Positions 54,282-64,000 of a DNA stretch of 64,000 nt are shown one piece after another; the first letter of the stretch is position 1, and the number at the start of each line of letters is the position of its first letter. A program made the translations under genes and the position numbers. Location of the stretch: the NCBI GenBank assembly GCA_948567375.1, contig OX419755.1, forward strand, positions 3,043,001 to 3,107,000, given 5' to 3'. The notes beneath the pieces were generated by a model, which ran no database searches, was not told the origin of the DNA, and saw only the letters and a program-made list of their open reading frames with translations. The stretch is from Lunularia cruciata. Its lineage: Eukaryota; Streptophyta; Marchantiopsida; Lunulariales; Lunulariaceae.

Positions 54282-56196
54282 TGTGGTACTCACATTTTTC
54301 ATTTTGGACGAGTTTTGAAGAAGAAGTGCCTTGTTGAAACCAAATTGAAACCAAATGGAGAAGAAATGAGTGCAAACTTGTGTTTTGATAAAGCTTGAGG
54401 AAGTAGACTTTGTGTTAGAGGAAGAAGAACTTGGACTGGATCAAACCCAAAGAAGTTTACTTTGTTTCAGAGGGGAAAAAAAACTCAGATCAAACGTTGA
54501 AGGAGAGCAAACCCAAAGGAGAAATAGAAATTGCAGGTCAGGATTCTTGCGGGGGCTATATCTCAATGCACACAAGTCCAAATCAAGCGTGTTATATTTC
54601 ATTAGAAGCGCCTCGTTTAGGGCTTTCCATTGCCACCAAAATCGCAAAGTTTGGAGGTCTGTACAAGAAGTTACAAGCATTTGAAGTTTCTAGAGTAGAT
54701 GTACTTCGGGTCAAAGTATCTTCGGGTCAATGTGACTTCCGACTTCGTACTTCGGACTTCGGGTTTACATGACTTCGGGTCTAAAGACTTTGCCTCAAGA
54801 CTAAGATGACCGACTAAATCTGAGGATGTCGGACCTCGGAGTGCAGTGAAGGTGACTTTTGGAGTTTTGCCAAAGGGATCAGAGGAAGTTAGAGTAGGGA
54901 AAGAAGATAGTTAGGATACCCATGACTTCAATTTCAGTTTTGATTGAAGATGGAACATGAATTAAAGGAGAAGTAGTAGTTGTGAATAAAACCAAAGTGT
55001 AGGATTAGATAGTAAGTGTCTTTGGGTCAGTAACATGAGTGATTAGTGGAAAGTGGGTTACAAATTGAAGGTGTAGATAGTGTATTCATTTTTTCAATTA
55101 CAATTCTTGACGATGACACAGTAGAACTAGTAAAGGAATTGATAGTAGTTAGACCCAAAGTAAGAGAGATAGGAGTGCAAGTGTCTTTAGATTTGACATT
55201 TGACACCTTAGAGAAGAGTGGGTCGAGAGATAGAGATTTAGAATGCTTAATTATGATAGTAATTGCAGATCAGGAAGGAGAAGTGTTAGAATTAGTGGAG
55301 GAATTGGGAGTTGTGAAACTTGAGGACAGAATATTAGGAAGTAAAGTTACTTCGGGTTTGGGTTTGAATAAAGAAGAAGAAGTAGACATCGGATCGGAGT
55401 AGAAACCGATTTGAGATTTGAATAGACAGATATGAAGGGTTGCATTGTCATTTCAGATCTGCAAGTTTTTAGAGTCATTAGGAAGAGGTGTATTAGGAAG
55501 ATTACTATCGATTTATTCATTACCTAAGAGTGGCATTTGCAGTCAAATGTTGTTCAATGCTCATAATTTCTGAGAATAGATAAAGCAAAGTGATGTGAAG
55601 TAGTGCTCGTCGCTTGAGCTTGATTTCGAGTATCAACCTTGTGTCTATGTTTGTGAGTGTTTGAAGAAATTTGAAGTGCAAGTCAGAGTGCTTGTTGGAT
55701 GTTGGATTCCACAGCCTTGATCTTCATTCTGTGTGTTTGATCTTGAGTGAAGTGCAATCGAAGCAATGCCTTGACAGATCTGAGAGGAGTTGTAGTGTTG
55801 GTAGTATTCTGCATTTGTGAGTGTAGTGCAAAGTTGATGTGAAGCAATTTTGATTGAGGAAGTTGTGCCTTCAGTGGAGGGGTGGAACACAATTCTGAGG
55901 CAAAATTGTTTTGCAGTGAAGTGCCGTTTTTGGGAGAGCCTGAATCATCACAATCAAGATTGTTTGGAAAGATTTGATGGAGTTGTGATTAGGGAGTGTT
56001 AATTCGTGACAAGGTTGCGAATTAGTGCTTGTTACTCTCTTCTAGGTGTGGTTTCTACCTGAGAGACTAAAGACACAACCAAGAACTACCTTGTTACTAT
56101 TTGACTTCGTATTTGACCAATTCTGACTCGTATCTCTACGGGAAAGAACTTTACTTACCAGATTACCGCAAAAGTGATATTTGCCGGGTTGTCACA
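54282..56196 (+). mobile_element. Solo LTR of family B inside the E solo LTR
   Basis: Plus orientation, TGTGGTACTCACA to GGGTTGTCACA, 1915 bp, about half the length of the full B LTR. The right half (about 55390-56196) is close to the B LTR end (reverse of 13374-14170); the left half is shorter and diverged. Flanking TCAAT and TCAGC share 3 of 5 bases. Splits the E LTR. Confidence 0.85.
55046..55402 (+). pseudogene. LTR-borne ORF remnant in the B solo LTR
   Basis: 118-codon frame whose C-terminal 95 residues follow the end of the B LTR ORF: IGVQVSLDLTFDTLEKSGS, then LVEELGVVKLEDRILGSKV and a final KEEEVDIGSE. The upstream coiled-coil part is deleted. Retains the stop at the same place as the full-length copies. 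Confidence 0.75.
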
Positions 56197-56781
56197 TCAG
56201 CAAGCTCCACCCTTGGATTACTTACTCGGATGGGTGACATGTCTGGTCTAGGTCCTATCTGGTTGGTCAAACAAGTTTTGACCGGAGGGAATCTTTTAGG
56301 GAATCTTCTTGTAGGAATCTTAGAATCACATGAGTAAGGTACCGTTGGAAAGCTCTCGACAAGACAAAGCAAGGGGGAGGAAAGGCTAGCCTTTCCTCTA
56401 TTGGGGGGAGGATTTTGTACATTTTTTAGGCCTAATTCATCTGTTTAGGCCTCCGAAATTGCCTTCAAAGATTTCCGGTATATTTCAATTCCTACTCTAT
56501 AAGTAGAAGTCCCCTTTTGGTGATAGCTCTTTCTGATCTTTTTAGTCCATCATGTGTAACATCCTTCTAGATGTTACCAAACCAATTCTCACCTTTATAT
56601 CATATGTCTAGCTATTGGTTCTAAGGTTCTCAAGTCTATTTTGGTTTCTGCCCTATTAGTAGAAGTACTCTTTTGGTGATACTTCTATCTAATCTATTTT
56701 GACCATCATGTATAACATCATTCTAGATGTTACCAAACCAAATTTCACATCTAGATCATATGGCTAGCTCTTGGTATTACA

Positions 56782-57600
56782 CCGTTTGAGACTAACGCCC
56801 CACATCCAAGATGTCATCAACAAGGATGTGGTCTAGTTGCTGAATCCCATCATATGCACGTTGTAGCCTCTCTTGGTAAGAGTTTTGTCCACCAAAGACA
56901 AAGACAATGAGCCCGTGATCCTTTGGCTGCATCTAACAATACAGCAGGTCCCATTCAAGAATGTGTGTGAATCACCCATCAAAGGAACATTCTCCAAAAG
57001 GTAAGTTGGAGAAATAGATTGATGAACTTGGAGATGTCGTAGTATCCGTAACATCTCCCAAAACACACTAGAATGAGGATCCTAAAGACCCAAACCTTGA
57101 CCAGCACATGGCCATCTAGAAAACACCAAGTGAATAGGCCCATGTCTCTCTAGATCATGCGCCCCCAGTAAGGAAATGTCTATTGGTAGGGCCTTCTGGT
57201 AACCTTTGACTATTGATATCAATAATAACTCCGAATACCAATAGGCCAAGTGTGCCACATGATGTAGAGAGACTCGCCTAGCAGTCTCATCTCTCTCCAC
57301 ATACAAGTACCTTTGTACTCTTATACCCGCCTATATGACCGCAGCCAGTCCGGTGCTCATCCCACCAAACAACTCCAATAGACATACTCCCTTTATTGGA
57401 TACTGCCAAGCAATGAGTGTGGTATCTAGAGGTGTCAAGGTAGTCGACTCTGGAAGCTCATCCTTACACTCATCTCCTAGTGGTACAAAGGCTCCACTCC
57501 AAGCCTATTGCACCAACCGATCTACATGTTGTTGCAATGCCTCCTCAGAACTCCACAATGGAACATCCAAGGTGGATGGAAAAATCCTACTCATACTCTA
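56782..57600 (-). pseudogene. D2 methyltransferase, motifs I to VIII
   Basis: Right-hand part of the D2 domain. VCLLELFGGMSTGLAAV near 57340-57390 (motif I, with the FGG form), YVERDETARRVSL at 57290-57306, DISLLG near 57180, a damaged motif IV WPCAGQGLGL near 57095-57115 in which about eight residues after the catalytic Cys are deleted relative to D1, YLLENVPLMGDS near 56985-57015 (motif VI), and GSRAHCLCLWWTKLLPREA near 56870-56930 (motif VIII). The nested LTRs at 56781 cut the domain before motifs IX-X. Several stops and frame changes. Together with 53800-54121 this shows a complete catalytic domain in the ancestor. Confidence 0.75.
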
Positions 57601-57753
57601 AATCCAAGTGATCTCCTCTAGTACTGGAGTCCACTTCAATAACTTATCAAGCCAAGTAACTACACCATTGAAAGCTAAAACTGATGTTGCCATGGTCCCA
57701 AACTGTAGTGAGCCAAGACTGCCACTATTGAAGCGTACTGGTAGGCAACATAC

Positions 57754-58327
57754 TCATCCCTCACCAGACTGCCAACCTGGTCTATAGGAGGCTATCTCCT
57801 CCCAATAGTCAATATTGAAACCCATGGGATATAACACTACTCTCCCAACTAGCACATTGTATGACTCAACTATTGTCGCAACAGCTTGAGCTCTCACCAC
57901 CAAGCTATCAGTCGGATGACCAAGCTGAACCTGGACAACAAGCTCCACATGTGTGATATAATGTACCAAACCACCACTTAGAGATGTCTGGATCTGAAAT
58001 GGACACCTCTCCACATTGGTCTTATGTAACTCCAAACCGACTACTATAGCCTTCTCCAACATAAGGGCTACGCACCAGAGTCTAACAAGACTCTTGTGGT
58101 GTATAAACCTTCCCTGAAGGTCCCACCAAGCGGAAAATCCCCCTTTGGTTATTCAATAGGACAACACCAGGTGTGAACCATGCTCTCTCAAAGGCTGGTC
58201 TAGTTGGCAACTCCTCCAATCTAGCCCTTGTTGCTTGCCATAAACCACCGGTCGCTAAACAAATCCCATGCTCCTCAACCAAGTTAGCTCCACTACCAAC
58301 CACCTCTGCTCTAGTAGTAGAAACCAC
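57754..58327 (-). pseudogene. D2 aspartic protease
   Basis: Frames 58082-58327 and 57754-58062 are separated by a shift exactly at the active site (QESC stop, then MLEKAIVVGL), so the DSGA motif seen in D1 is destroyed. Downstream VLVGRVVLYPMGFNIDYWEE matches D1, supporting an unusual protease C-terminus in this family. Confidence 0.65.
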
Positions 58328-58339
58328 ATCATCCCTACT

Positions 58340-60365
58340 CTAATAAAGCATGGTAGCCAATTGGAACACTGGTGCTAGATCAACTTCCAATATAAACATG
58401 TCACTGGCTGAAAACAAAGGGCAACGCATAATCAATTGAGCCGCCCCCAACCTCATGCTATACTCAATTTGTGTCGTAGCAGGTGGTTGACTAGTAAGTA
58501 GTCCATCATGCACTCCATCACCACCAACCACACCTGCACTGGGGCATCTAGGAGCCATGGATGTTGTCTACAATGCCTCTGATAGCATGAAAGACTAGGG
58601 AAGTTTGACCTATGTCCCAACCCCTCCTCTCTGTGGGTCCAACTCCATTGATGCTTCTCCAGGCTTTGGAGCACGTACTGCACTCTTTGTCACTACTGTA
58701 GATGCATCCACCTGAGTTGCTCTGCACATGAAGTCCAAAGCATCTCTATCACTAACATATGAGGTGGAAGCCTCAACACCCAAATCTGATCTCCTCTGAG
58801 CAATGGCCATACTAGCCAATCTCTGCTCCAACTGCTCAATCCGAGTAGCCATAGTTGTATCAGAAGTAAGGGCAGGTATTGCACCTCTACTAAGTGTAGA
58901 TCCTCTACCACCACCTCTACCACCGCATCCTCCATGAACTGGAGCTCCTCTACTACCTACCATAGCAGCCTTACCACTTTGTAACTCTGGGTGTAAGTCA
59001 AAGCATCGGTCACTACTGTGACCAAATTTGTGACAATGCTCACACTACCTCTATGCTGGTTGTGATGCACCAAATGTATTTGGTCCACTGCCTTGAGTAC
59101 ACTCTCTCCTATGGTGAGGTCCACCACAAGTCTAACACGCAACACTACCACTCACTGGTTGCTGTTGACCCAAAAATGAAGGTAAGGGTCTAACTACAGT
59201 AGGCCTTCCACTCGCTTCATAGGATCTGGGTTGTCCATCTTGTCCTCAAAAACCAATTGTGTGTGGTGCACTATGCTGCACTCTAGAAGAAGTCACAATT
59301 GTGGATGAGGTCTCCTTACTAAATCCAGATGTCACCACCCTCTCCTCCACCATGTTGAGCTCAATACGGTCAGCCAAACCAAAGACCACTGCCAAAGTAG
59401 GTGAAGTAGCATGTAACAATGTAGCATCATAAACTCTACATTGCAACTCCTTGTCCAATATTCCATTCCAAAACTAGACTGCTTGGGCCTCAATAACTCC
59501 TTGAGTGAAACTGATCAACCACCTCATGCAAGTGTATGCCTTGCATAAGCTCTCTCCAACCTTCCACTAGAACTCATGCAAGCTCCTCAGCTTGTCAGTC
59601 CATACTCCTTGGTAGTTCTACCTCAAACACTAGAAGAGCTCCACCATGGGGTTAAACTCCAATACCACACCACCTCCTACAATAGTACCTCCACTTGTGG
59701 TAACATTATCTCCATCTAGTGCACCTCCACTAGCTCCACCAACACTACTTGAGCTAGAACTCGTGGGTACAGCCAATCTACTCTTGGCAACTGAGCATGA
59801 AGTGATAAAGATATAGTTTGGAGATCAATACTGTCTCCATAACTCAATCTCCTCCAAATGAGCTCTCCTGAACTCATGGTAGTCATCCATTGGCGGACCC
59901 TCCAAGTGTTGAAACAACCCCTTCCATGCCATGAAGGGCATAAACAAAGGTGGGTTCTGCATCTGCTACAAATCACACCAACTATCAAACTCTTCGATGA
60001 AGTCATCCAACTCAATGGTACCCACTGTACCAAAGTAACACCTAGGGCCTTTGGAGGCCTCATAAATCTTATCCATGTCCTACAACAACGGTGCAGACAT
60101 GCCAAGTACACCCTCAACTAAATCAACTCCTATGTCAAACTCAAACTCAGAGTCAATCTCCTCCCTCACTAAGACCTAAGATATAGGTTGATATTGAGCA
60201 CCACTCCCAAGTAAACTCACTACATACTGCAGGGCTAACTCCTTTGGAATCCCCAAAGAACTCCATTATGACAAAGTAACTGCAATTGCAACCACAAACT
60301 GGAACCACCAAATGCAACCACAAACTACAACCGCAAGTACCCCACCAAGTGCCAACACCAACCAA
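58340..60365 (-). pseudogene. D2 gag
   Basis: Colinear with D1 gag. Pieces: 59716-60117 and 60153-60365 (N-terminal), 59246-59458 (capsid, ADRIELNMVEERVV), CWTCGGPHHRREC and CEHCHKFGHSSDRC knuckles at about 58980-59140, Gly/Arg-rich tract, and acidic region 58610-58963. Stops and frameshifts but better knuckles than D1. Confidence 0.75.
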
Positions 60366-60617
60366 GCATCACAAGTGCCAAAACTAACAAAACACTATCC
60401 ACTAATGTGACTCTATCTAAGACAAATACACTAGAGGCAAGGATGACTTATAACCTGCCATCACAACACGCATTCTCATAGTCTGTAGGTCATCACTTCC
60501 TATCTCATTGGAGAGAAACAAAGATAGTCTGACTGGTCATCACTCTAACCTCACTACCGAGAGCACACTAGAGCACCAACGCTCAAAATTCAAGGTTCCT
60601 CACACAAACATGGTGTT
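60366..60617 (-). other. D2 leader, truncated
   Basis: Matches D1 3564-3780 and ends at about 60617. The PBS and 5' LTR are missing. Confidence 0.6.
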
Positions 60618-61590
60618 GTAGGGAAAGTAATCTACGTGAACCATTGGTGCATTTGGTAGGAGAGTTTTGTTGACTTTAAGTTACAGTGACTTTGGCATTT
60701 TGTTATGTTATTGTATCTTGGGAATTATCTTTCATGCCATTGTAAAGTTGGAAGTTATTGTGTGTTGCCATAAGCCTGAGGAAGTTTCAAGGGTTGAGTA
60801 AACTCAGAAGTCCTTTTATGTTTCAAGAGCTCATAGGGTTTGAAAAATTGTGCATGAGCTCAAGAGTTTCTTTGTGCGCCACCAACTCAAGGCTTAAATT
60901 TATGTTACACGAGCTCAGAATTTTGTTCATGTTATTGCATTTAGGGAGTATTTCAGTTCAGTGCCATCTGAGCAAATAAGTCGTGAGAGTGTTCATTTAG
61001 TAATTTTGAGCAAAAGGCTCTAGAAAGTTTATTTGGGACACTTTGAGCAAAAGAGTTATTTTGGGATTTTCCATGTTGAGTAGTGACAAAGTGGCCTAAG
61101 AAGGTTTTTCAAGTGGATAGAGGCTGAAGAAAAATGCCTTGAAAGGGTTTGGTGTTGACAAGACTAGAGGAGGAGGGACATATGTTTGTAGAGGCTTGCT
61201 GATTGGGGAGGAACTTTGGAGGCTTTAGGGCAGGAAGTTTCGGGAGGCAGCAATGGGAAGGAAGGGGAGGAAATTCAAAGGAGAAAGGCTGGAGATAGGG
61301 GTTTGGCAGAGGGATCTTTCAAGAGAAAAGGCTAATAACGAGGCAGAGAAGGAAAAGGAGGAATTCAAGAGAACAACACTTGAAGGAAGAGAAGGAAAGC
61401 CAAGAGATTTTTGTGCTTGATAAAGAATTGGACAAAGAAGGAAAAGGAGTAATTCAAGAAATAGTACTAGAAGGAAGAGAAGGAAAATTGGGAGATTTTG
61501 TGCTTGAAATAGAACTAGACAGAGAAGGAAGAGAGAGGGAAGGAGTTTTGAGAGATATTGTGTTGGAAAGAGCCCTACACAGAACAGAAC
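60618..61590. other. Unclassified sequence between D2 and A3
   Basis: Starts TGTAGGGAAAGTAATCTACG right at the D2 breakpoint, which could be an LTR-like TG end. The first 500 bp are A/T-rich with no ORF; from about 61100 the plus strand becomes purine-rich, like the C1 insert at 6240-8350, and ends in tandem repeats at the A3 LTR. Possibly the 5' part of another LTR family. Confidence 0.4.
61362..61580 (+). repeat. About 85-bp tandem repeat, 2.5 units
   Basis: GGAGGAATTCAAGAGA (61362), GGAGTAATTCAAGAAA (about 61446) and GGAGTTTTGAGAGA (about 61533) start successive units, each containing GGAAGAGAAGGAAA-type and TTTTGTGCTTGA-type words. Encodes charged repeats on the plus strand (71-codon ORF 61380-61595), which I do not take as a gene. 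Confidence 0.6.
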
Positions 61591-62282
61591 TATAACACCC
61601 ATTTGTGCATGGGTGTGGTATTGTGATATTTAGCTTGGTATTACAAGTACTTGAGAGATATTATTTATATAGAGATAAAGGATGGTTCTACATTAGTCAT
61701 GATTAGCTAAAGTTAGTCATAGCTAAGATAGAGGAGACCTTACTTGAGAGGAATGAAAAAGATGAACACTACTATTTTGGATTCTAGTGTGTTGACTTGG
61801 TATTATTCTTATTATTATTGGTGTTTGGCTTTGAGGAAAAAGTTGAGAACTCTTAGGCCCGCAAGCCTTTTTGCTTTGGATTCTTCTATAGTCCAAGGAT
61901 AGCCCATGTGAAGGAATCCTTGACTTAGTGGTTGGGTCAAGATAAGATCACATGCTAGTAGAATATGCCCATGTGAATAGATATTCCTTTATACTTTTTG
62001 ACTTTACTTGACTTTAGTCTAGTAACTTGAGCTACTATGGTAATTAGTAACTTTGGTACGTATTTATTTTGAAAATATATAAACAAGGGGTGAGGAGGTA
62101 CTCATCATCCTTTCATCTTATCTCTCTCTCATTGAGTTCTCGAGTGAGCAATGTCTTGAGTCTTGGAGTGTTAACCTTAGGGGAGTATGATGGAGTTGGG
62201 GTTCTTTGCCTTCTTAGTCCATGGTGCACTACCATAATAGCCATCAAAGGTTCATCTTGAGTGAGGGACAGGCCGGCTCACA
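61591..62282 (+). repeat. A3 5' LTR
   Basis: 692 bp, reverse complement of the A2 LTR. The first base pair is mutated (TATAACACCC instead of TGTAACACCC). Candidate TATA at 61663-61676. Confidence 0.95.
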
Positions 62283-62286
62283 TTTT

Positions 62287-62305
62287 TGGTTCCGTTGCCA
62301 GGACC
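62287..62305 (+). other. A3 primer-binding site
   Basis: TGGTTCCGTTGCCAGGACC, the A2 site with one further change, four bases after the LTR. Confidence 0.75.
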
Positions 62306-62323
62306 TCTCTAGAAGGCAAGATT

Positions 62324-62496
62324 ATGTTCCGCGTTCAATTCTACATTAGGCAAAAGGAGGCTATGAGAGCTCACTTGGCGAGAACATTAAGAGAGGAGAG
62401 GGCTGAACTTATTTTAGAGAACTAGGATCCATTTGTATACACTGTAGTTCATAACGATGTCTTTGAGGTGATTTTGTACATCTTGTACACATGAGA
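62324..62496 (+). pseudogene. A3 leader mini-ORF
   Basis: ATG at 62324. MFRVQFYIRQKEAMRAHL is kept, then a TAG (near 62427) interrupts before DPFVYTVVHNDVFEVILYIL. Same domain as A2 22837-23007. Confidence 0.55.
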
Positions 62497-63150
62497 GGAT
62501 TTGGAGAGATTGTGTGAGATGGATTGCAAATTTTGGGGATTAAGGTGATTTTGGGCAAAATCTCAAGTTTGAGATCTGAACTTTAAATTTATACACATGA
62601 TAGCTTGGGTTGTCCTTCAGTTAGCAAACTTGGAATTATTGTGAGAACTATTATGCGCATTGGGCTAGAATTTTTTAAAGTTGATAGGGTAAATTGCTCC
62701 CGCAACTACATGCTCTCTGGAAAATTGTACAGAGTCTATCATTTCTTCAATTTTTGGTAAATTGTCTTGAAATCTTTCTAGAAAATTCAATGCATTTTAT
62801 CCTATTTGCTGCCAAAAAAATTAGAGAGAGATCATTCTTGCGCATGGAGTTATGAGTTTCTGAAGTGAAGGGGGTGGTTTTAAGACCAAATCTGAAATAT
62901 GTGTATTGAATAGAAAGGTGTCTAGGCCAAATGGCTTAATAAAAATATTGGAAATTTTTTAGAGAGGGACACCCTAAAGATGTGATCAAGTGTGCAAAAT
63001 TTTAGATGACTGTGACATACTGGTTGGGAGATTTGAGTGACATTGTGAGGAAAGGTCAATTCTGCAGAGTGGAGATCTCATGCATGAGGAGTTTAAGAGC
63101 AACAAAAAGCATTTTTGAGTGTTTAGATTCATCTTAGGAACATGAAGTGT
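62497..63150 (+). other. A3 leader
   Basis: Colinear with A2 22213-22836. No supported ORF; short frames of A2 are broken here. Confidence 0.6.
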
Positions 63151-63615
63151 CATCAAGAGTGGAAATTAAGACTATGCAAGGTTCTCCAAGTGTTTGAGGT
63201 GATTTAAGGGGTGGATTTGAGGAAAAGAGAGTTTACAATAGAATTTGAAGAGAGTGTTGAGAGGATCCAAAAACCTACGCCACTTGGAGGAAAGAGTGAG
63301 TCTAAGTGCTTTCTATGTGGAGACAAGGGACATAAGGCAAGTTCATGTCCATTGACCTTTGAGAGCAAGAGATTGAGGGAAAGGAGAGGCTTACTTGACT
63401 TGGGTTTGCATGTTGGCCTTTCTTCACCAAGATTGGGAGGGAGAAGATCTAAGACCAAGGAGTTGTGTGAGGTTTGTGGAGTTGAAAGACTTCCAAAAGG
63501 ACATGAGTATAGTGGAGTAAAATCACTTTTAGAGACTTTGGTGAAGGATCTTGGAGAGAGTCTTAGTACAACTACAGAAATACTACTACCTTCATCAGCT
63601 TGTTCTCAAGATTAG
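63151..63615 (+). CDS. A3 accessory zinc ORF
   Basis: Open from about 63211 (134 codons) to the stop at 63615; upstream similarity to the A2 N-terminus begins near 63151 but contains a stop. CFLCGDKGHKASSC knuckle and CEVCGVERLPKGHEYSG: the last Cys of the second Cys/His group is Tyr here. Ends SSACSQD. Confidence 0.6.
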
Positions 63616-63849
63616 TGATGGAGATAATCTTTCAACTTATGGATAAACTATCCATGAGAGTTCGATTAATATGCGCTTTAGGATTTGATGTTGTTATAGA
63701 AATCTTGGGGTAACCTGAACCTTTTGTGTTCTCTAGGGTGGATTATTCTCAAATGGTGTTAGTCATCTACATACTCTATTAGTTATAACATGAGAGAAAG
63801 AAAAGAGAAAAAAGAAATTGAGAGAAAAGAAAGATAATGAGGGGTTAAG
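63616..63849 (+). other. A3 spacer before gag
   Basis: Colinear with A2 21480-21714, with a purine-rich run (63790-63840) just before the gag ATG. Confidence 0.5.
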
Positions 63850-64000
63850 ATGGAGAAACTTCCAGTTTTCTTTGGCAAGGATGGAGAAGATGTGGAAGCC
63901 TTTGTGAGAGACTTCAAGAGAGCTTGCATAGGAAACAATGAGAGGAGGAATAATGAGTGGGCCTCATTATTACCAGATATCTTTGAGGATGCAACACTTA
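63850..64000 (+). CDS. A3 gag-pol, first 50 codons (runs off the window)
   Basis: ATG at 63850. MEKLPVFFGKDGEDVEAFV, then KRACIGNNERRNNEWASLL, nearly the same as the A2 N-terminus and open to the edge. Whether the full frame is intact cannot be seen. Confidence 0.85.
   Translation, partial: MEKLPVFFGKDGEDVEAFVRDFKRACIGNNERRNNEWASLLPDIFEDATL

Larger units (their letters stand above)
54122..56781 (-). mobile_element. Solo LTR of family E inside the D2 methyltransferase
   Basis: Starts TGTAATACT and ends GTATTACA (8-bp inverted ends), reverse of the E1 LTR. Flanked by CCGTC (54117-54121) and CCGTT (56782-56786), a target duplication with one mismatch. Net length about 745 bp once the nested B solo LTR is removed, matching the 740-bp E1 LTR. 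No internal E sequence, so it arose by LTR-LTR recombination. Confidence 0.9.
49721..60617 (-). mobile_element. D2: methyltransferase gypsy element, near full internal region
   Basis: Minus strand, right to left: gag (58340-60365), protease (57754-58327), methyltransferase N-part (56782-57600), nested solo LTRs (54122-56781), methyltransferase C-part (53800-54121), pre-RT, RT, RNase H, integrase, PHD finger, polypurine tract, 3' LTR. The right end breaks off in the leader at about 60617 (similarity to D1 leader stops after CACACAAAC-TGGTG), so the 5' LTR is missing. Confidence 0.85.
61591..64000 (+). mobile_element. A3: family A element, 5' part
   Basis: Plus strand: 5' LTR, PBS, leader mini-ORF, accessory zinc ORF, start of gag; continues beyond the window. 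Closely similar to A2. Confidence 0.95.

Noticed and set aside
61380-61595. 71-codon charged repeat ORF as a gene
   Set aside because: Produced by the 85-bp purine-rich repeat; no homologue seen and it runs into the A3 LTR boundary.

Overview
The window is a dense nest of plant LTR retrotransposons. I recognise no host gene, tRNA, rRNA or CRISPR array. Primer-binding sites of the plant tRNA-iMet and tRNA-Asp types, CCHC gag proteins and Ty3/gypsy pol genes point to a streptophyte plant with a large, repeat-rich genome. The unusual families suggest a lineage outside the well-studied flowering plants (fern, lycophyte, bryophyte or gymnosperm), but I cannot name the species.

I separate five families. 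A: 690-bp LTRs, Athila/Tat-like pol (copies A1, A2, A3, A4). B: giant 3.8-kb LTRs that themselves carry a long ORF (one complete copy, one solo LTR, one old remnant). C: a gypsy with a 20-residue repeat between protease and RT (C1, C2). D: a gypsy that carries a cytosine-C5 DNA methyltransferase domain between protease and RT and a PHD finger after integrase (D1, D2). E: a chromovirus-like element with a tRNA-iMet PBS and 740-bp LTRs (E1, fragment E2, one solo LTR).

Layout: 1-5173 is the 5' half of D1 (minus strand: methyltransferase, protease, gag, 5' LTR). 5174-10416 is C1 (minus), split by a 3.2-kb purine-rich insert that may be a solo LTR (6237-9467). 10417-36518 is A1 (minus), split by element B (13374-34912, perfect 5-bp target duplication). 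B's left LTR is in turn split by A2 (15913-23739), a very young element with an intact 1608-codon gag-pol. 36519-40698 is E1 (plus, 3' end lost). 40699-45708 is A4 (minus, 3' end lost). 45709-50264 is a run of fragments (E2, C2, B-like ORF remnant, D LTR pieces). 49721-60617 is D2 (minus), whose methyltransferase is interrupted by an E solo LTR (54122-56781) that itself contains a B solo LTR (54282-56196). 60618-61590 is unclassified. 61591-64000 is the 5' part of A3 (plus) and runs off the window.

Relative ages: A1 is older than B, B is older than A2. D2 is older than the E solo LTR, which is older than the B solo LTR inside it. Only A2 looks recently active. The strongest candidates for something little described are the methyltransferase and PHD modules of family D, the ORF inside the family B LTRs, and a small leader domain shared by families A and E. 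All functional statements about these are inferences from motifs read by eye.
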